DNA from: Halioxenophilus aromaticivorans
GTDB lineage: Bacteria > Pseudomonadota > Gammaproteobacteria > Pseudomonadales > Cellvibrionaceae
Direction of reading: 5' to 3'
Length of the DNA: 64,000 nucleotides
Assembly: GCF_042850945.1 (NCBI RefSeq)
Contig: NZ_AP031496.1
Coordinates: 5,878,234-5,942,233 of the forward strand
The notes beneath the pieces are model-generated. The model was not told where the DNA came from. It ran no database searches and saw nothing but the letters and a program-made list of their open reading frames with translations. How positions within the stretch are numbered: position 1 is the stretch's first letter; each line of letters opens with the position of its first letter. Shown in pieces: positions 54,402-63,865 of the stretch. The position numbers and the translations under genes are program-made.

Positions 54402-55202
54402 TTACACCGCCTGGGCGTTGGATTCCGCCGTCGCATTGTGACGCCGCAGAATCTCGCCGGCCAAGGCCATGTAGGCCATCGCGCCTTTGGATTGTTTATC
54501 GTAGGCAATGACCGGCATACCGTGGCTGGGGGCTTCGGCCAGGCGCACGTTGCGCGGGATGACTGTGCGATATAGACGCCCGCCGAAATGTTCAGACAAT
54601 TGCGCCGAAACATCGGTGGTCAAGCTACTGCGCGGGTCGTACATGGTGCGCAGTATGCCTTCGATGACCAGCTCCGGGTTGGTGTAGGTTTGGATCTGTT
54701 CGATGGTGCTCAACAGCGACGATAAGCCCTCCAGAGCGTAGTACTCGCATTGCATGGGGATAATCACACCATCACAAGCGGTGAGGGCGTTAACCGTGAG
54801 CATATTCAGTGATGGTGGGCAATCGATAAAAACGTAATCGTAATTAGGCCTAACCACTTCGATGGCTTTGCGCAGTTGTTGCTCGCGCTGGTCAATTGCC
54901 AGCAATTTGACTTCCGCTGCGGTTAAATCACCGTTGGCGGGCAGTACATCGAATTTAAACTCGTTGGTCACTGCGGCTTGTTCAATGCTGGCTTCGCCCA
55001 CCAGCACTTCGTTCACCGATAGTTCTACATCGTTTTTATTCACCCCTGCACCCATGGTGGCATTGCCCTGTGGGTCCAGGTCGATCATCAACACACGTTT
55101 TTTTGCCGCCGCCATAGTGGCCGCCAAATTTACGCAGGTGGTAGTTTTGCCTACGCCGCCCTTTTGGTTGGTGATTGCAAAGACGTGGTTCAATCGGGTC
55201 AC
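54402..55202 (-). CDS. parA: ParA: chromosome-partitioning ATPase
   Basis: 266 aa. Deviant Walker A KGGVGKTT (about 13-20), IDLDPQGNATMG and the signature CPPSLNMLTVNAL. Works with ParB to segregate the origin region. Standard place between rsmG and parB. Confidence 0.97.
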   Translation of the reverse strand: MTRLNHVFAITNQKGGVGKTTTCVNLAATMAAAKKRVLMIDLDPQGNATMGAGVNKNDVELSVNEVLVGEASIEQAAVTNEFKFDVLPANGDLTAAEVKLLAIDQREQQLRKAIEVVRPNYDYVFIDCPPSLNMLTVNALTACDGVIIPMQCEYYALEGLSSLLSTIEQIQTYTNPELVIEGILRTMYDPRSSLTTDVSAQLSEHFGGRLYRTVIPRNVRLAEAPSHGMPVIAYDKQSKGAMAYMALAGEILRRHNATAESNAQAV

Positions 55203-55453
55203 CCTAATGGTTGTGACTGGTTGTTATGGGCCTAGCGTCGGCGTTTGCGTAAGGCTGCCGGGCTTCGAAATGAAAGTCGAAAGGTCTAAGTTTACGCAAT
55301 CGAGCCACAATGCCAATCACATTTATCAGATTTTGAGTAAGTAATTGACATGGAGCTAGCCCCGGCGGCAACCACAGGTGCCAAAATCGCCACCAAATAA
55401 AAACAATAAATACTTTAATATCAAAAACTTATAAAATTAATGGCCCTATCACA

Positions 55454-56104
55454 CTAGCCCTTGCGCAGTTGCAGCAAATGGCGCTCGCCGACCTCGCCGG
55501 GAACCTCCAGAGGCCAGGTTTGCAGCAATTGGATATCGCCTGGCTTGGCATCCAATTCTGCACTGGGATACTGGCCTTTCATGGCCCAAAAGTAGCCGCC
55601 ATCAGTCAACAGGTGGCGGCAGCCAGTGATCATGTCCTCGAGGCTGGCAAAGGCTCGGCTGATAACACCGTCGAAGGGCTGCTCCGGGGTGAAGGCTTCC
55701 ACCCGCACATTGGCTACCTGCACGTTGCTCAACTGCAAGCGTGCCACCACTTCGGTGAGAAATCGGGTTTTTTTGCCGTTGCTGTCCAGCAGCGTCCACT
55801 GCCAGTGGGGTAATGCAATGGCCAACGGAATGCCGGGCAGGCCTCCGCCGGTGCCGACATCGATAAATCGCTGGGCATTGTCGTTGGCCAGGTGATTGAG
55901 CACCGATAAGCTGTCCAACACATGGCGGCCAACCATGTCATCCAATTTCCGTACGGACGACAAGTTATAAGCCTTATTCCACTTGTGAAACAACACCAAA
56001 TATTGGCCCAACAGTTGGCATTGGGTCTCGCTCAGCGCGATCTCCATGGCGGCGCAACCCTGGCGTAGGCTGGCCTGCTGGGCGCTGGTTAACTCTGTTT
56101 GCAC
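55454..56104 (-). CDS. rsmG: RsmG: 16S rRNA (guanine-N7) methyltransferase
   Basis: 216 aa from GTG 56104, directly after the mnmG stop. SAM-binding FIDVGTGGGLPGIPLAI and the GidB family block NLSSVRKLDDMVGRHVLDS. Methylates G527 of 16S rRNA. Normal length. Confidence 0.96.
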   Translation of the reverse strand: MQTELTSAQQASLRQGCAAMEIALSETQCQLLGQYLVLFHKWNKAYNLSSVRKLDDMVGRHVLDSLSVLNHLANDNAQRFIDVGTGGGLPGIPLAIALPHWQWTLLDSNGKKTRFLTEVVARLQLSNVQVANVRVEAFTPEQPFDGVISRAFASLEDMITGCRHLLTDGGYFWAMKGQYPSAELDAKPGDIQLLQTWPLEVPGEVGERHLLQLRKG

Positions 56105-57991
56105 CTACACCGACTCCGCTTTGCGCAAGGCGCCCTGTTTTTTCAAGTACACCAAAATCAACGAAATCGCCGCCGGCGTAATGCCCGGTAGACGCGAGGC
56201 CCGAGCCAGGGTTTGTGGCCGAGCATCGCAGAGCTTTTGTTTCACCTCGTTGGAAAGCCCCTGCACGATGTCGTAATCGAAATCGACGGGGATTTGGGTG
56301 TTTTCATGGGCCCGCAGGCGGTCGATATCCTGCTGTTGGCGCTCAATGTAACCTGAGTACTTGGCGGCAATTTCCACCTGCTCGGCCACGCGTTCATCGG
56401 TAACAGCTTCACCTTTGATGTTGGCCAAATCGGTGTACTTCAGCTCTGGACGCTTGAGCAAATCGGCCAAGCTGTATTCTCGTTGTAGGGTGGGAATTTT
56501 TGCCTCTAAAGCTTTCGCCTCGGCACTGCCGGCCTGCACCCAGGTGCTGGCAAAGCGCGCTTGCTCCCGGGCTACGGCGTCACGCTTTTCACTGAACACC
56601 TGCCAGCGGTGGTCGCCCACCAGCCCCAGGTTGCGGCCGATTTCTGTCAATCGGTCGTCGGCGTTATCTTCGCGCAATAGCAAGCGGTATTCCGCCCGGC
56701 TGGTAAACATGCGGTAGGGCTCTTTCGTGCCCAGGCTAATCAAGTCGTCCACCAGTACACCGATGTAGGCTTCGTCTCGACGCGGACACCAGGGTTCTTT
56801 GTCCTGGGCGCGTAGCGCGGCGTTGGTGCCCGCCAGCAAACCTTGGGCACCGGCTTCTTCGTAACCGGTGGTGCCATTGATTTGCCCGGCAAAGTACAGG
56901 CCCTTCAAATAGCGGTTTTCCAAGCTGTACTGCAGCTCCCTGGGGTCAAAGAAGTCGTATTCGATGGCGTAGCCAGGCCGAGTGATATGGGCGTTCTCAA
57001 AGCCTTTGATGGAGCGCACGGCGCGCTCTTGGATATCAAACGGAAGGCTGGTGGAAATGCCATTAGGGTAGAGCTCGTGGGTGGTTAGGCCCTCGGGCTC
57101 AACAAAGATTTGATGCGAGTCTTTATCGGCAAAGCGATTAATCTTGTCCTCGATAGAGGGGCAATAACGCGGTCCCACGCCTTCGATGACGCCAGTAAAC
57201 ATGGGCGAGCGGTCAAAACCCTCACGGATGATGTCGTGGGTTTGCTCGTTGGTATGGGTGATCCAGCAACACACCTGTTGTGGGTGCTGTTCAACGTTGC
57301 CCAGATAGGACATCACCGGCAGTGGGGTGTCGCCCCATTGTTCTTCTAGGTCGGAGAAATCCACGCTGCGGGCATCAACGCGTGGGGGAGTGCCGGTTTT
57401 CAAGCGCGATACCGTTAACGGCAGTTCCCGCAGGCGATTGGCCAAGCCTATGCTGGGTGGGTCACCAGCCCGGCCGCCGCTGTAGTTTTCCAAACCAATG
57501 TGAATTTTGCCGCCCAGGAAGGTACCGGTGGTTAGCACCACGGTGTCGGCGGTGAACTTCAATCCCATGGCGGTGACCACGCCGGTGACGCGCTCGCCTT
57601 CGACGATTAAGTCTTCTGCCGCTTGCTGAAATATCTGCAAATTAGGCTGGTTTTCTAGGATTTCTCGCACCGCGGCCTTGTACAACACTCGGTCGGCTTG
57701 GGCACGGGTTGCCCGCACCGCAGGGCCTTTGCGGGCGTTTAATACGCGGAATTGAATGCCGCCAAGATCGGTGGCCCGAGCCATGGCACCACCCAGGGCG
57801 TCGATTTCTTTAACCAAATGGCTTTTGCCAATACCGCCTATGGCGGGATTACAGGACATTTGGCCCAGGGTTTCGATGTTGTGTGTCAACAGTAGGGTTT
57901 TACACCCCATACGAGCCGCTGCCAAGCACGCTTCCGTGCCAGCATGGCCGCCACCGATGACAATCACTTGGTAGTGATGACTGGTGTTCAT
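56105..57991 (-). CDS. mnmG: MnmG (GidA): tRNA wobble-uridine modification enzyme
   Basis: 628 aa. FAD motif VIVIGGGHAGTEACLAAARMG and the GidA signatures GPRYCPSIEDKI and GQINGTTGYEEAGAQGL. Acts with MnmE to add the carboxymethylaminomethyl group to tRNA U34. ATG 57991 (MNTSHHYQVIVIGG) is chosen over an in-frame start 17 codons upstream, which would be atypical. Confidence 0.97.
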   Translation of the reverse strand: MNTSHHYQVIVIGGGHAGTEACLAAARMGCKTLLLTHNIETLGQMSCNPAIGGIGKSHLVKEIDALGGAMARATDLGGIQFRVLNARKGPAVRATRAQADRVLYKAAVREILENQPNLQIFQQAAEDLIVEGERVTGVVTAMGLKFTADTVVLTTGTFLGGKIHIGLENYSGGRAGDPPSIGLANRLRELPLTVSRLKTGTPPRVDARSVDFSDLEEQWGDTPLPVMSYLGNVEQHPQQVCCWITHTNEQTHDIIREGFDRSPMFTGVIEGVGPRYCPSIEDKINRFADKDSHQIFVEPEGLTTHELYPNGISTSLPFDIQERAVRSIKGFENAHITRPGYAIEYDFFDPRELQYSLENRYLKGLYFAGQINGTTGYEEAGAQGLLAGTNAALRAQDKEPWCPRRDEAYIGVLVDDLISLGTKEPYRMFTSRAEYRLLLREDNADDRLTEIGRNLGLVGDHRWQVFSEKRDAVAREQARFASTWVQAGSAEAKALEAKIPTLQREYSLADLLKRPELKYTDLANIKGEAVTDERVAEQVEIAAKYSGYIERQQQDIDRLRAHENTQIPVDFDYDIVQGLSNEVKQKLCDARPQTLARASRLPGITPAAISLILVYLKKQGALRKAESV

Positions 57992-58042
57992 GTTTATATC
58001 CTCACCCGCTGATAGGGGCAGACATTGGTTGCGTATTGCCAC

Positions 58043-58763
58043 CTGGGTTGTTTTATCAACAACGCCCGGGCTAAGCGCATAAACGAAAGAGCGCGCGATT
58101 ATACGGTTTGTTGAGCAATGGTCAATTAGTAATCAAAACTGTTTTTGGGTTTATTGGCAGGCAGATTTCAACATCGCCATCCACAGATTCGTACACGGTT
58201 TATTGAATGATTATTTTGTTTTTTTTAAAAAAATAAATTCACAGTCTTATAAATAATTAAGTAAAGAATATAAGTATGTATATAGGTAGAGAGTACTTTA
58301 ATGTTGTTATTAATAGAGACGAAGAATTCTGTGGGGAACAGTAAAAAATACAACAAAATCAATAGCCTATAAGAATGATAACCCTGCGCACAGGGTGTTT
58401 TTCTAAGCTGATTCTGGCGTGCACCAGTTGTGGCTAATTTTGCTTGGGGATAAACAGGTAAATGTTTTAATCAGCTTATGCGAGCCTTTTACCACGGTTA
58501 TACAAGAGTTGTTCTGAGTGCCAAAATGATTTTGTACACAGCTGGGATGACACTGGGTAAAAAATTGGTGAAACCTGTGAGTAAGTGTTAATAACTTTTT
58601 TGCAAGGTTTTTACCCTAGGGTATTTTGTGCATAACTTTGGCGTAATTTGTGGGAAAGCGGGTAAGTTCAAGATTTAGAAATGGGGTAGTTTTTTTAACT
58701 CGGTATCAGTTTATAGGTGGGCGGGCAGTGTTAACGCAGAGGCGAGTAGGCTTGGAGTGAAAG
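58043..58763. other. A/T-rich region upstream of mnmG; weak second oriC candidate
   Basis: About 720 bp with no gene, at the position where enterobacterial oriC lies next to mnmG. It has a very A/T-rich tract (58200-58290) and one DnaA-box match TGTGCATAA (58627-58635) plus several near matches. Box density is low compared with the rpmH side, so I treat it as a secondary candidate or the mnmG promoter region. Confidence 0.4.
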
Positions 58764-59222
58764 TTAGCCATTAGCGGGTTTGGCCAGCACTAGAAAGACG
58801 CCACCTGCCATTAATAGCAAGCCCAGCGCCCGCTTAAGTGAAAGCTGCAGTTGGCTAGCGCCTAACAGGCCGAAGTGGTCAATTACTGTCATGGCGATCA
58901 GTTGGCCTAGCAGCACAAAGGCAACGGCGTTGGCAACGCCAAAACGCGGCGCCACCCAGGTGATCGATAAAATATAAAACATGACGAAAAAGCCGCCCAA
59001 ATAAAAATACCAAGGCGTGTGTGGGGCAAATACAGTGGCGGGCATACCCTGGGTGAGCAAGAGGTAGCTCAGGGCGACGCAGAAACCTATGGCAAACAAT
59101 ATAGCGGCTGCCAGGGCGGGGCTGTGTAAACGGGCGCCAAGGCCTGCGTTGAGGGCTGCCATCACCGGTATGCCGATGCCGGCAACCAGCATTAACAGTG
59201 CGTAAAACAGGGGGTGATTCAT
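58764..59222 (-). CDS. small DMT-superfamily membrane transporter (YdcZ/DUF606-like)
   Basis: 152 aa with about five hydrophobic segments (PLFYALLMLVAGIGIPVMAA; LGLLLMAGGVFLVLAKPANG at the end), the size and pattern of the DUF606/YdcZ family, possibly acting in pairs. Start ATG 59222 removes an unlikely 40-residue leader. It sits between mnmE and mnmG, 46 bp after mnmE. Substrate unknown. Confidence 0.8.
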   Translation of the reverse strand: MNHPLFYALLMLVAGIGIPVMAALNAGLGARLHSPALAAAILFAIGFCVALSYLLLTQGMPATVFAPHTPWYFYLGGFFVMFYILSITWVAPRFGVANAVAFVLLGQLIAMTVIDHFGLLGASQLQLSLKRALGLLLMAGGVFLVLAKPANG

Positions 59223-59268
59223 GGCTGGTTTCCTTGCCCTATAACACCCTGATCGGCGTTGCTCTGGG

Positions 59269-60669
59269 CTATTTACCGATACAAAAACTGGAGAATATGC
59301 GACCGAGCAGGTCGTCACTGGAAAATTTGCCGGTAATTTCATTGAGGCAGTCAGCGGCCTGGCGCAGATCTTCCGCCAACAGCTCCCCGGCTTGATGATC
59401 TTGGATTTGTGTCTCGCCGGCCTGCAATAAATCTAAGGCGCGGGTGATGGCGTCGATGTGCCGAGCGCGGGCGGTAAACTGGCCTTCTCCGGCGCTTTGC
59501 AAACCGGCGCATTGTTTTATGTGGGTTTTGATGGCCTCTAGGCCCTGGCCGGTTTTGGCCGAGACGGTATACAACGGGTAGCCCAGGCATTGGGGCGGCG
59601 CGGTTTGTGGGCAGCCGCTGGGCAGTAGATCGGCTTTATTGACGATAAGGCTGAGCTTGTCTCGCCCTGCTAGGCCTAGGCTCGTCAGTTCTTGTTCTAT
59701 GCCTTGCGCCAACTGGTTAAAATCCAAATGACTGCCGTCCATGAGCACAAATACTCGGCCGGCTTTATCAATTTCGCTGCGCGCGCGTTCCACGCCCATG
59801 GCTTCCACTTGGTCTTCGGTGTCGCGTAGGCCGGCGGTGTCGCTGATGTGCACCGGCAGCCCGTCCACCAAGATTTGTTCGCGTAGGATATCCCGGGTCG
59901 TGCCGGCGATGTCTGTAACAATGGCGCTGTCGCGTTCGGCCAGGGCGTTTAACAAGCTGGATTTACCGGCGTTGGGCCGGCCGGCAATCACCAAGTGTAG
60001 GCCATCGCGCATAATCACACCCTGCTGGGCTTGGGCCAGCAGCTGCTCGGTTTGATTTATAAGTGAGGTTAGGTCACCCAGCACCTTGCCATCCGTCAAA
60101 AAATCAATTTCTTCTTCCGGAAAATCGATGGCGGCTTCAACGTAGATGCGCAGTTGAATCAGTTGCTCAACCAAGGCCTCCACCCGGGTTTTAAACGCCC
60201 CCTGCAGGGTGTTCAGGGCATTTTGCGCGGCGCAGTCGCTGGCGGCGTCGATCAAATCGGCAATGGCCTCAGCCTGGGTGAGGTCCATTTTGTCGTTTAA
60301 AAAGGCGCGCTCGCTGAATTCACCGGGGCGAGCAATTCTGGCACCTAATGCCATCACTTCTTGCATTAATCGGTTTAACACCACCGGCCCGCCGTGGCCC
60401 TGCAGCTCTAGCACGTCTTCCCCGGTGAAGGAGTTAGGCGCGGCAAATAGCAGGGCGATGCCTTGGTCGAGTAATTGGCCTTGTCGACTATTAAAATCGC
60501 CAAAGTGGGCGTAGCGGGGTTTGGGGAGGGTGCCCAATATGGCCTGGGCAATGGCGTTTGCCTTGGGGCCAGAGACTCGCACAATGCCCACACCGCTGCG
60601 GCCGGGCGCGGTGGCAATGGCGGCAATGGTATCGTTGCTGTGGCTGAGCGCGTTGCTTGGGTCGGTCAT
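59269..60669 (-). CDS. mnmE: MnmE (TrmE): tRNA-modifying GTPase
   Basis: 466 aa. N-terminal folate-binding domain, G domain with GRPNAGKSSL (about 225-234), DIAGTT and NKAD, and the essential C-terminal FCIGK. Partner of MnmG. Normal length. It follows yidC after about 86 bp that hold a hairpin. Confidence 0.98.
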   Translation of the reverse strand: MTDPSNALSHSNDTIAAIATAPGRSGVGIVRVSGPKANAIAQAILGTLPKPRYAHFGDFNSRQGQLLDQGIALLFAAPNSFTGEDVLELQGHGGPVVLNRLMQEVMALGARIARPGEFSERAFLNDKMDLTQAEAIADLIDAASDCAAQNALNTLQGAFKTRVEALVEQLIQLRIYVEAAIDFPEEEIDFLTDGKVLGDLTSLINQTEQLLAQAQQGVIMRDGLHLVIAGRPNAGKSSLLNALAERDSAIVTDIAGTTRDILREQILVDGLPVHISDTAGLRDTEDQVEAMGVERARSEIDKAGRVFVLMDGSHLDFNQLAQGIEQELTSLGLAGRDKLSLIVNKADLLPSGCPQTAPPQCLGYPLYTVSAKTGQGLEAIKTHIKQCAGLQSAGEGQFTARARHIDAITRALDLLQAGETQIQDHQAGELLAEDLRQAADCLNEITGKFSSDDLLGRIFSSFCIGK

Positions 60670-60695
60670 CGGCCTGGCCTTGGGTTAGCAGTGTG

Positions 60696-60717
60696 CCCAG
60701 CGACGATAATCGCTGGG
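60696..60717. other. hairpin between yidC and mnmE
   Basis: Perfect 8-bp stem CCCAGCGA / TCGCTGGG with loop CGATAA. There is no T run, so it is more likely an mRNA-processing or stabilising hairpin than a terminator. Confidence 0.5.
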
Positions 60718-60755
60718 TACGGGGCCTAGGTTAGTACCAGCGACGGCGCTGGTGA

Positions 60756-62456
60756 CTAGGCTTCTTTTTCGATTTGGCGAGTAATTACCCATTGTTGGGC
60801 AATGGATAGGGTGTTGTTCACCACCCAGTAAACCACCAGCCCCGCCGGGAAGAATAGGAACATCACGGTAAAGATAATAGGCAAAAACTGCATGATTTTC
60901 GCCTGCATTGGGTCCGGCGGTGTGGGCTGGAGCTTTTGCTGCACAAACATGGTGATACCAAACAGCACCGGCAAAATAAAGTACGGGTCCATCACCGAAA
61001 GATCTTTGATGTAGCCCAGGAAGGGGGCGTGGCGAAGCTCAACGCTTTCCATCAACATCCAATACAGCGAGATAAATACCGGCATTTGGATCAGCATAGG
61101 TAGACAACCTGCGAAGGGGTTCACCTTTTCTTTTTTGTAGATCTTCATCAACTCGCCGGACATTTTTTGGCGGTCGTCGCCGTAGCGTTCTTTTAAGTCC
61201 GCCAGCATGGGCTGCAGCTTGCGCATTTTTGCCATGGAGCGATAGCTGATGGCGCTGGGGTAGAAGAAAATCAGTTTTATAATTAACGTCAAAATGACGA
61301 TGGACCAACCCCAGCTACCGATGATGCCGTGGATGAAATCCAACAGGTGGAACAGCGGTTTGGCGATCCACCACAACCAACCGTAATCGACGGTTAAATC
61401 CAGATGCGGCGCCAGTGCTTCCAGGCGGTCTACGTCTTTAGGGCCGGCGTAAAACACGGCTTTAACGTTGAGCTTTTCACCCGCCGGAACCACAAATTCT
61501 GAGGTTTGGAAGGTTAAAAAGTTGTACTCACCCTGGCGTCGTAGGGTAAACAGGTTGTTGCTCTCTTGGGGCGGAATCCAGGCACTGACGAAGTAGTGCT
61601 GCACCATAGCCACCCAGCCACCGGTAATTTCAGTGCGGCGTTTATCCGCCGATAACTCACCGATTTCTTCCAGCTTATATTTTTTGTAATTTTCGTCCAC
61701 CGTGGTAATGGCCGCGCCCAGGAAAGGGCTAACACCAAAGCCGGCCCCGGTTTTGGGTGGCTGATGGTTGTCGCGCTTTACTTGGCCAAACATAGCGCCA
61801 GACCAAGCCTCGGAAGATTGGTTATTAATGATGTATTCAACATCAATGGCGTGGTCACCGCGCTCAAAGGTAAAGCGTTTGGTAATGGCGACGTCACCCT
61901 GCTGGTAGTTGAGATCGACGTACATGGTGTCGTCGCCCTCGGACAGGGTGTACTGGGTTTTATCGCTGGCGAATACCGGCCGTTGTGAAGATTGATCGGT
62001 ACCGTTTTTACCGATTAAACCACTCTGGGCTTCGTACACCTGATTGGCGTCGTTGGACAGCAACAAGAAGGGCTGTTTGCTGTCGAGATCTTTGAAGATG
62101 TCTAACAGCTCAACACGCACGATATCGCCGCCCTTGGGGTTGATGAGCACGCGAGCAACGTCGGTAATCACTTCAATGGTTTGGCCGCTGGCGCTGGCTG
62201 TGGTGGTGACAGCTGCGGGGTCGGTGGCTTGGGTAACCTCCGGCACAAAATTGTCACCGCCGGGGGCGTCTGTGCTGTCGCCATTGGTGGGCGCTTGGGC
62301 GCTAAAGTCATCCGCTGTTGCGGTTTGCGGTTGCTGTGCTGCGATGCGGGTAGCTAACTCTGCGTCGTAACGCTCGGAAAAACCAATCCATTGCTTTGCC
62401 AAAACCAATGCCACAACTGCGGCAGCGGCCAAAATACCAGTGCGTTGCCAATCCAT
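60756..62456 (-). CDS. yidC: YidC: inner-membrane protein insertase
   Basis: 566 aa from ATG 62456 (MDWQRTGILAAAAVVALVLA, first membrane helix); an upstream in-frame start is rejected because it adds a soluble leader. Large periplasmic domain, then the conserved C-terminal insertase region (IHGIIGSWGWSIVILTLIIK; VYWVVNNTLSIAQQWVI). Normal gammaproteobacterial length. Confidence 0.97.
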   Translation of the reverse strand: MDWQRTGILAAAAVVALVLAKQWIGFSERYDAELATRIAAQQPQTATADDFSAQAPTNGDSTDAPGGDNFVPEVTQATDPAAVTTTASASGQTIEVITDVARVLINPKGGDIVRVELLDIFKDLDSKQPFLLLSNDANQVYEAQSGLIGKNGTDQSSQRPVFASDKTQYTLSEGDDTMYVDLNYQQGDVAITKRFTFERGDHAIDVEYIINNQSSEAWSGAMFGQVKRDNHQPPKTGAGFGVSPFLGAAITTVDENYKKYKLEEIGELSADKRRTEITGGWVAMVQHYFVSAWIPPQESNNLFTLRRQGEYNFLTFQTSEFVVPAGEKLNVKAVFYAGPKDVDRLEALAPHLDLTVDYGWLWWIAKPLFHLLDFIHGIIGSWGWSIVILTLIIKLIFFYPSAISYRSMAKMRKLQPMLADLKERYGDDRQKMSGELMKIYKKEKVNPFAGCLPMLIQMPVFISLYWMLMESVELRHAPFLGYIKDLSVMDPYFILPVLFGITMFVQQKLQPTPPDPMQAKIMQFLPIIFTVMFLFFPAGLVVYWVVNNTLSIAQQWVITRQIEKEA

Positions 62457-62475
62457 TCTAATAATGCCGTACAGA

Positions 62476-62709
62476 TTAATTAATTGAATTTGAGGGTTTG
62501 TCGGGCACCGGATCGAATCCGCCCGCATGCAAGGGATGGCATTTCAACAAGCGCTTGAGTGTTAACCAGCTACCGCGGCCAGCACCGTGTACTTCTAAGC
62601 TCTCTAAACAATAATGAGAGCAAGTGGGGTAGAAGCGGCACTGATTGCCTAACCACGGGCTTAACAGATACTGGTATACGCGCACCAAAGCGCTAAGCAG
62701 CGTTTTCAT
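62476..62709 (-). CDS. yidD: YidD: membrane protein insertion efficiency factor
   Basis: 77 aa with the family motif YQYLLSPWLGNQCRFYPTCS and HPLHAGGFDPVP. ATG 62709 overlaps the rnpA stop as ATGA, so it is coupled to rnpA; a longer in-frame start lies inside rnpA and is rejected. Confidence 0.95.
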   Translation of the reverse strand: MKTLLSALVRVYQYLLSPWLGNQCRFYPTCSHYCLESLEVHGAGRGSWLTLKRLLKCHPLHAGGFDPVPDKPSNSIN

Positions 62710-63092
62710 GACTGTGCTGAAATGCGATCCGCCTTGTCGTGTTTGTTTTGACTCTTGTGCAACCGGCGCCACTGTTTCGACAGAAGCTGGAAGAGTTCCG
62801 GGTTGCTGAGTTGGTCCAAATTTCTTCGGGCCAGAACTATAACATCAATACTGCCAATATAGTCCTGTTGGTGACGAAAGCTTTCACGGATAACGCGTTT
62901 TATGCGGTTGCGTTGGCAGGCCTGGCGGACATTCTTTTTAGCAATGACTAAGCCCAATCGCGGGCAGCCGAGATCGTTGCTACGTGCTAACAATAGAATG
63001 TTGGGATGGGATGCACGGGCGGTTGGCCCGGCAAAAACAGCTTGGTAATCGCAGGCGTTAAGCAGACGGGATCGTTTGGTAAAGCCCAGCAT
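62706..63092 (-). CDS. rnpA: RnpA: RNase P protein component
   Basis: 128 aa with the RNase P signature RNRIKRVIRESFR and N-terminal FTKRSRLLNACDYQAVF. Processes tRNA 5' ends with the RNA subunit. Between rpmH and yidD. Confidence 0.97.
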   Translation of the reverse strand: MLGFTKRSRLLNACDYQAVFAGPTARASHPNILLLARSNDLGCPRLGLVIAKKNVRQACQRNRIKRVIRESFRHQQDYIGSIDVIVLARRNLDQLSNPELFQLLSKQWRRLHKSQNKHDKADRISAQS

Positions 63093-63127
63093 GCAACACC
63101 TGCGAAGCGCAGAAAGTAGCCGGAAAA

Positions 63128-63262
63128 TTAAGCGGCTAGCTGCTTACGGCCTTTGGCACGACGACGAGCCAAAACTTTTTGACCGCCTTTGGTAGCCATG
63201 CGGGCACGGAAGCCGTGAGTGCGTTTACGCTTAAGATTACTCGGTTGAAAAGTGCGCTTCAT
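63128..63262 (-). CDS. rpmH: ribosomal protein L34
   Basis: 44 aa, MKRTFQPSNLKRKRTHGFRA to RAKGRKQLAA, the invariant L34 sequence. First gene of the rpmH-rnpA-yidD-yidC-mnmE group; origin-proximal marker. Confidence 0.99.
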   Translation of the reverse strand: MKRTFQPSNLKRKRTHGFRARMATKGGQKVLARRRAKGRKQLAA

Positions 63263-63865
63263 GATGCAATCACCTAATCGTTGGACTAATTCAGAGTGTG
63301 GCCTAAATATAGGCGCTTAATGTTGCCCCGGGTTAACTGGCCCTTGATGGAAATGGGCTGTCGTTAAAACAGGCAGTCTTTTCTAAAGGAGGCGGGATTC
63401 TATAGAACCCAGTAAGCAATGACAACAGGTTATTTGCGAAATTGTGCAAATATCTGCTATGGGTAAATTAATCATAGCTTTTCACCATTTTATTCACAGG
63501 TTTATCCACAGTTTAGTGTTTTTGTTAATTAGTTCAATAAACTGGCACAAATTTTTTTTATACCTCTCTAAGATATTGAATTTAATAGATATAACTTATT
63601 AACACTGTCTGAAATAACTGATTTTATATGTGGATAACTGGCCTGTTTCTGGTTAGAATAAGCCGCTCTTTTGGATCACATCACTGCGATTCGTACCTGC
63701 CGTATTTGATCATTCTAAAACAACGACTGGTGTCGTTTTATTGCCCTTTTTGCTGTCGTTATCGCTGTCTCTAATGGAAGCGCGGTGTAACTGACTCTAA
63801 GTCACGCACCGTGGTACAAGATAGAGAATGTAGTAGATGCAGAATGCAGCCTCCTAAATAAGAGG
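63263..63865. promoter_or_regulatory. rpmH upstream region with DnaA boxes; probable oriC/dnaA regulatory area
   Basis: About 600 bp. DnaA-box matches (TTATNCACA) lie at 63490-63498 (TTATTCACA), 63502-63510 (TTATCCACA) and 63629-63637 (TGTGGATAA, reverse strand), next to A/T-rich sequence (63540-63625). It is the usual place for oriC or the dnaA promoter in Pseudomonas-like chromosomes. A stem AACGAC-TGGT-GTCGTT followed by TTATT (63722-63742) resembles a short terminator on the plus strand. Confidence 0.65.

Noticed and set aside
55974..55994. parS-like sequence TTCCACTTGTGAAACA in rsmG
   Set aside because: It has two extra central bases compared with the parS palindrome and only one conserved arm, so it is not a credible ParB site.
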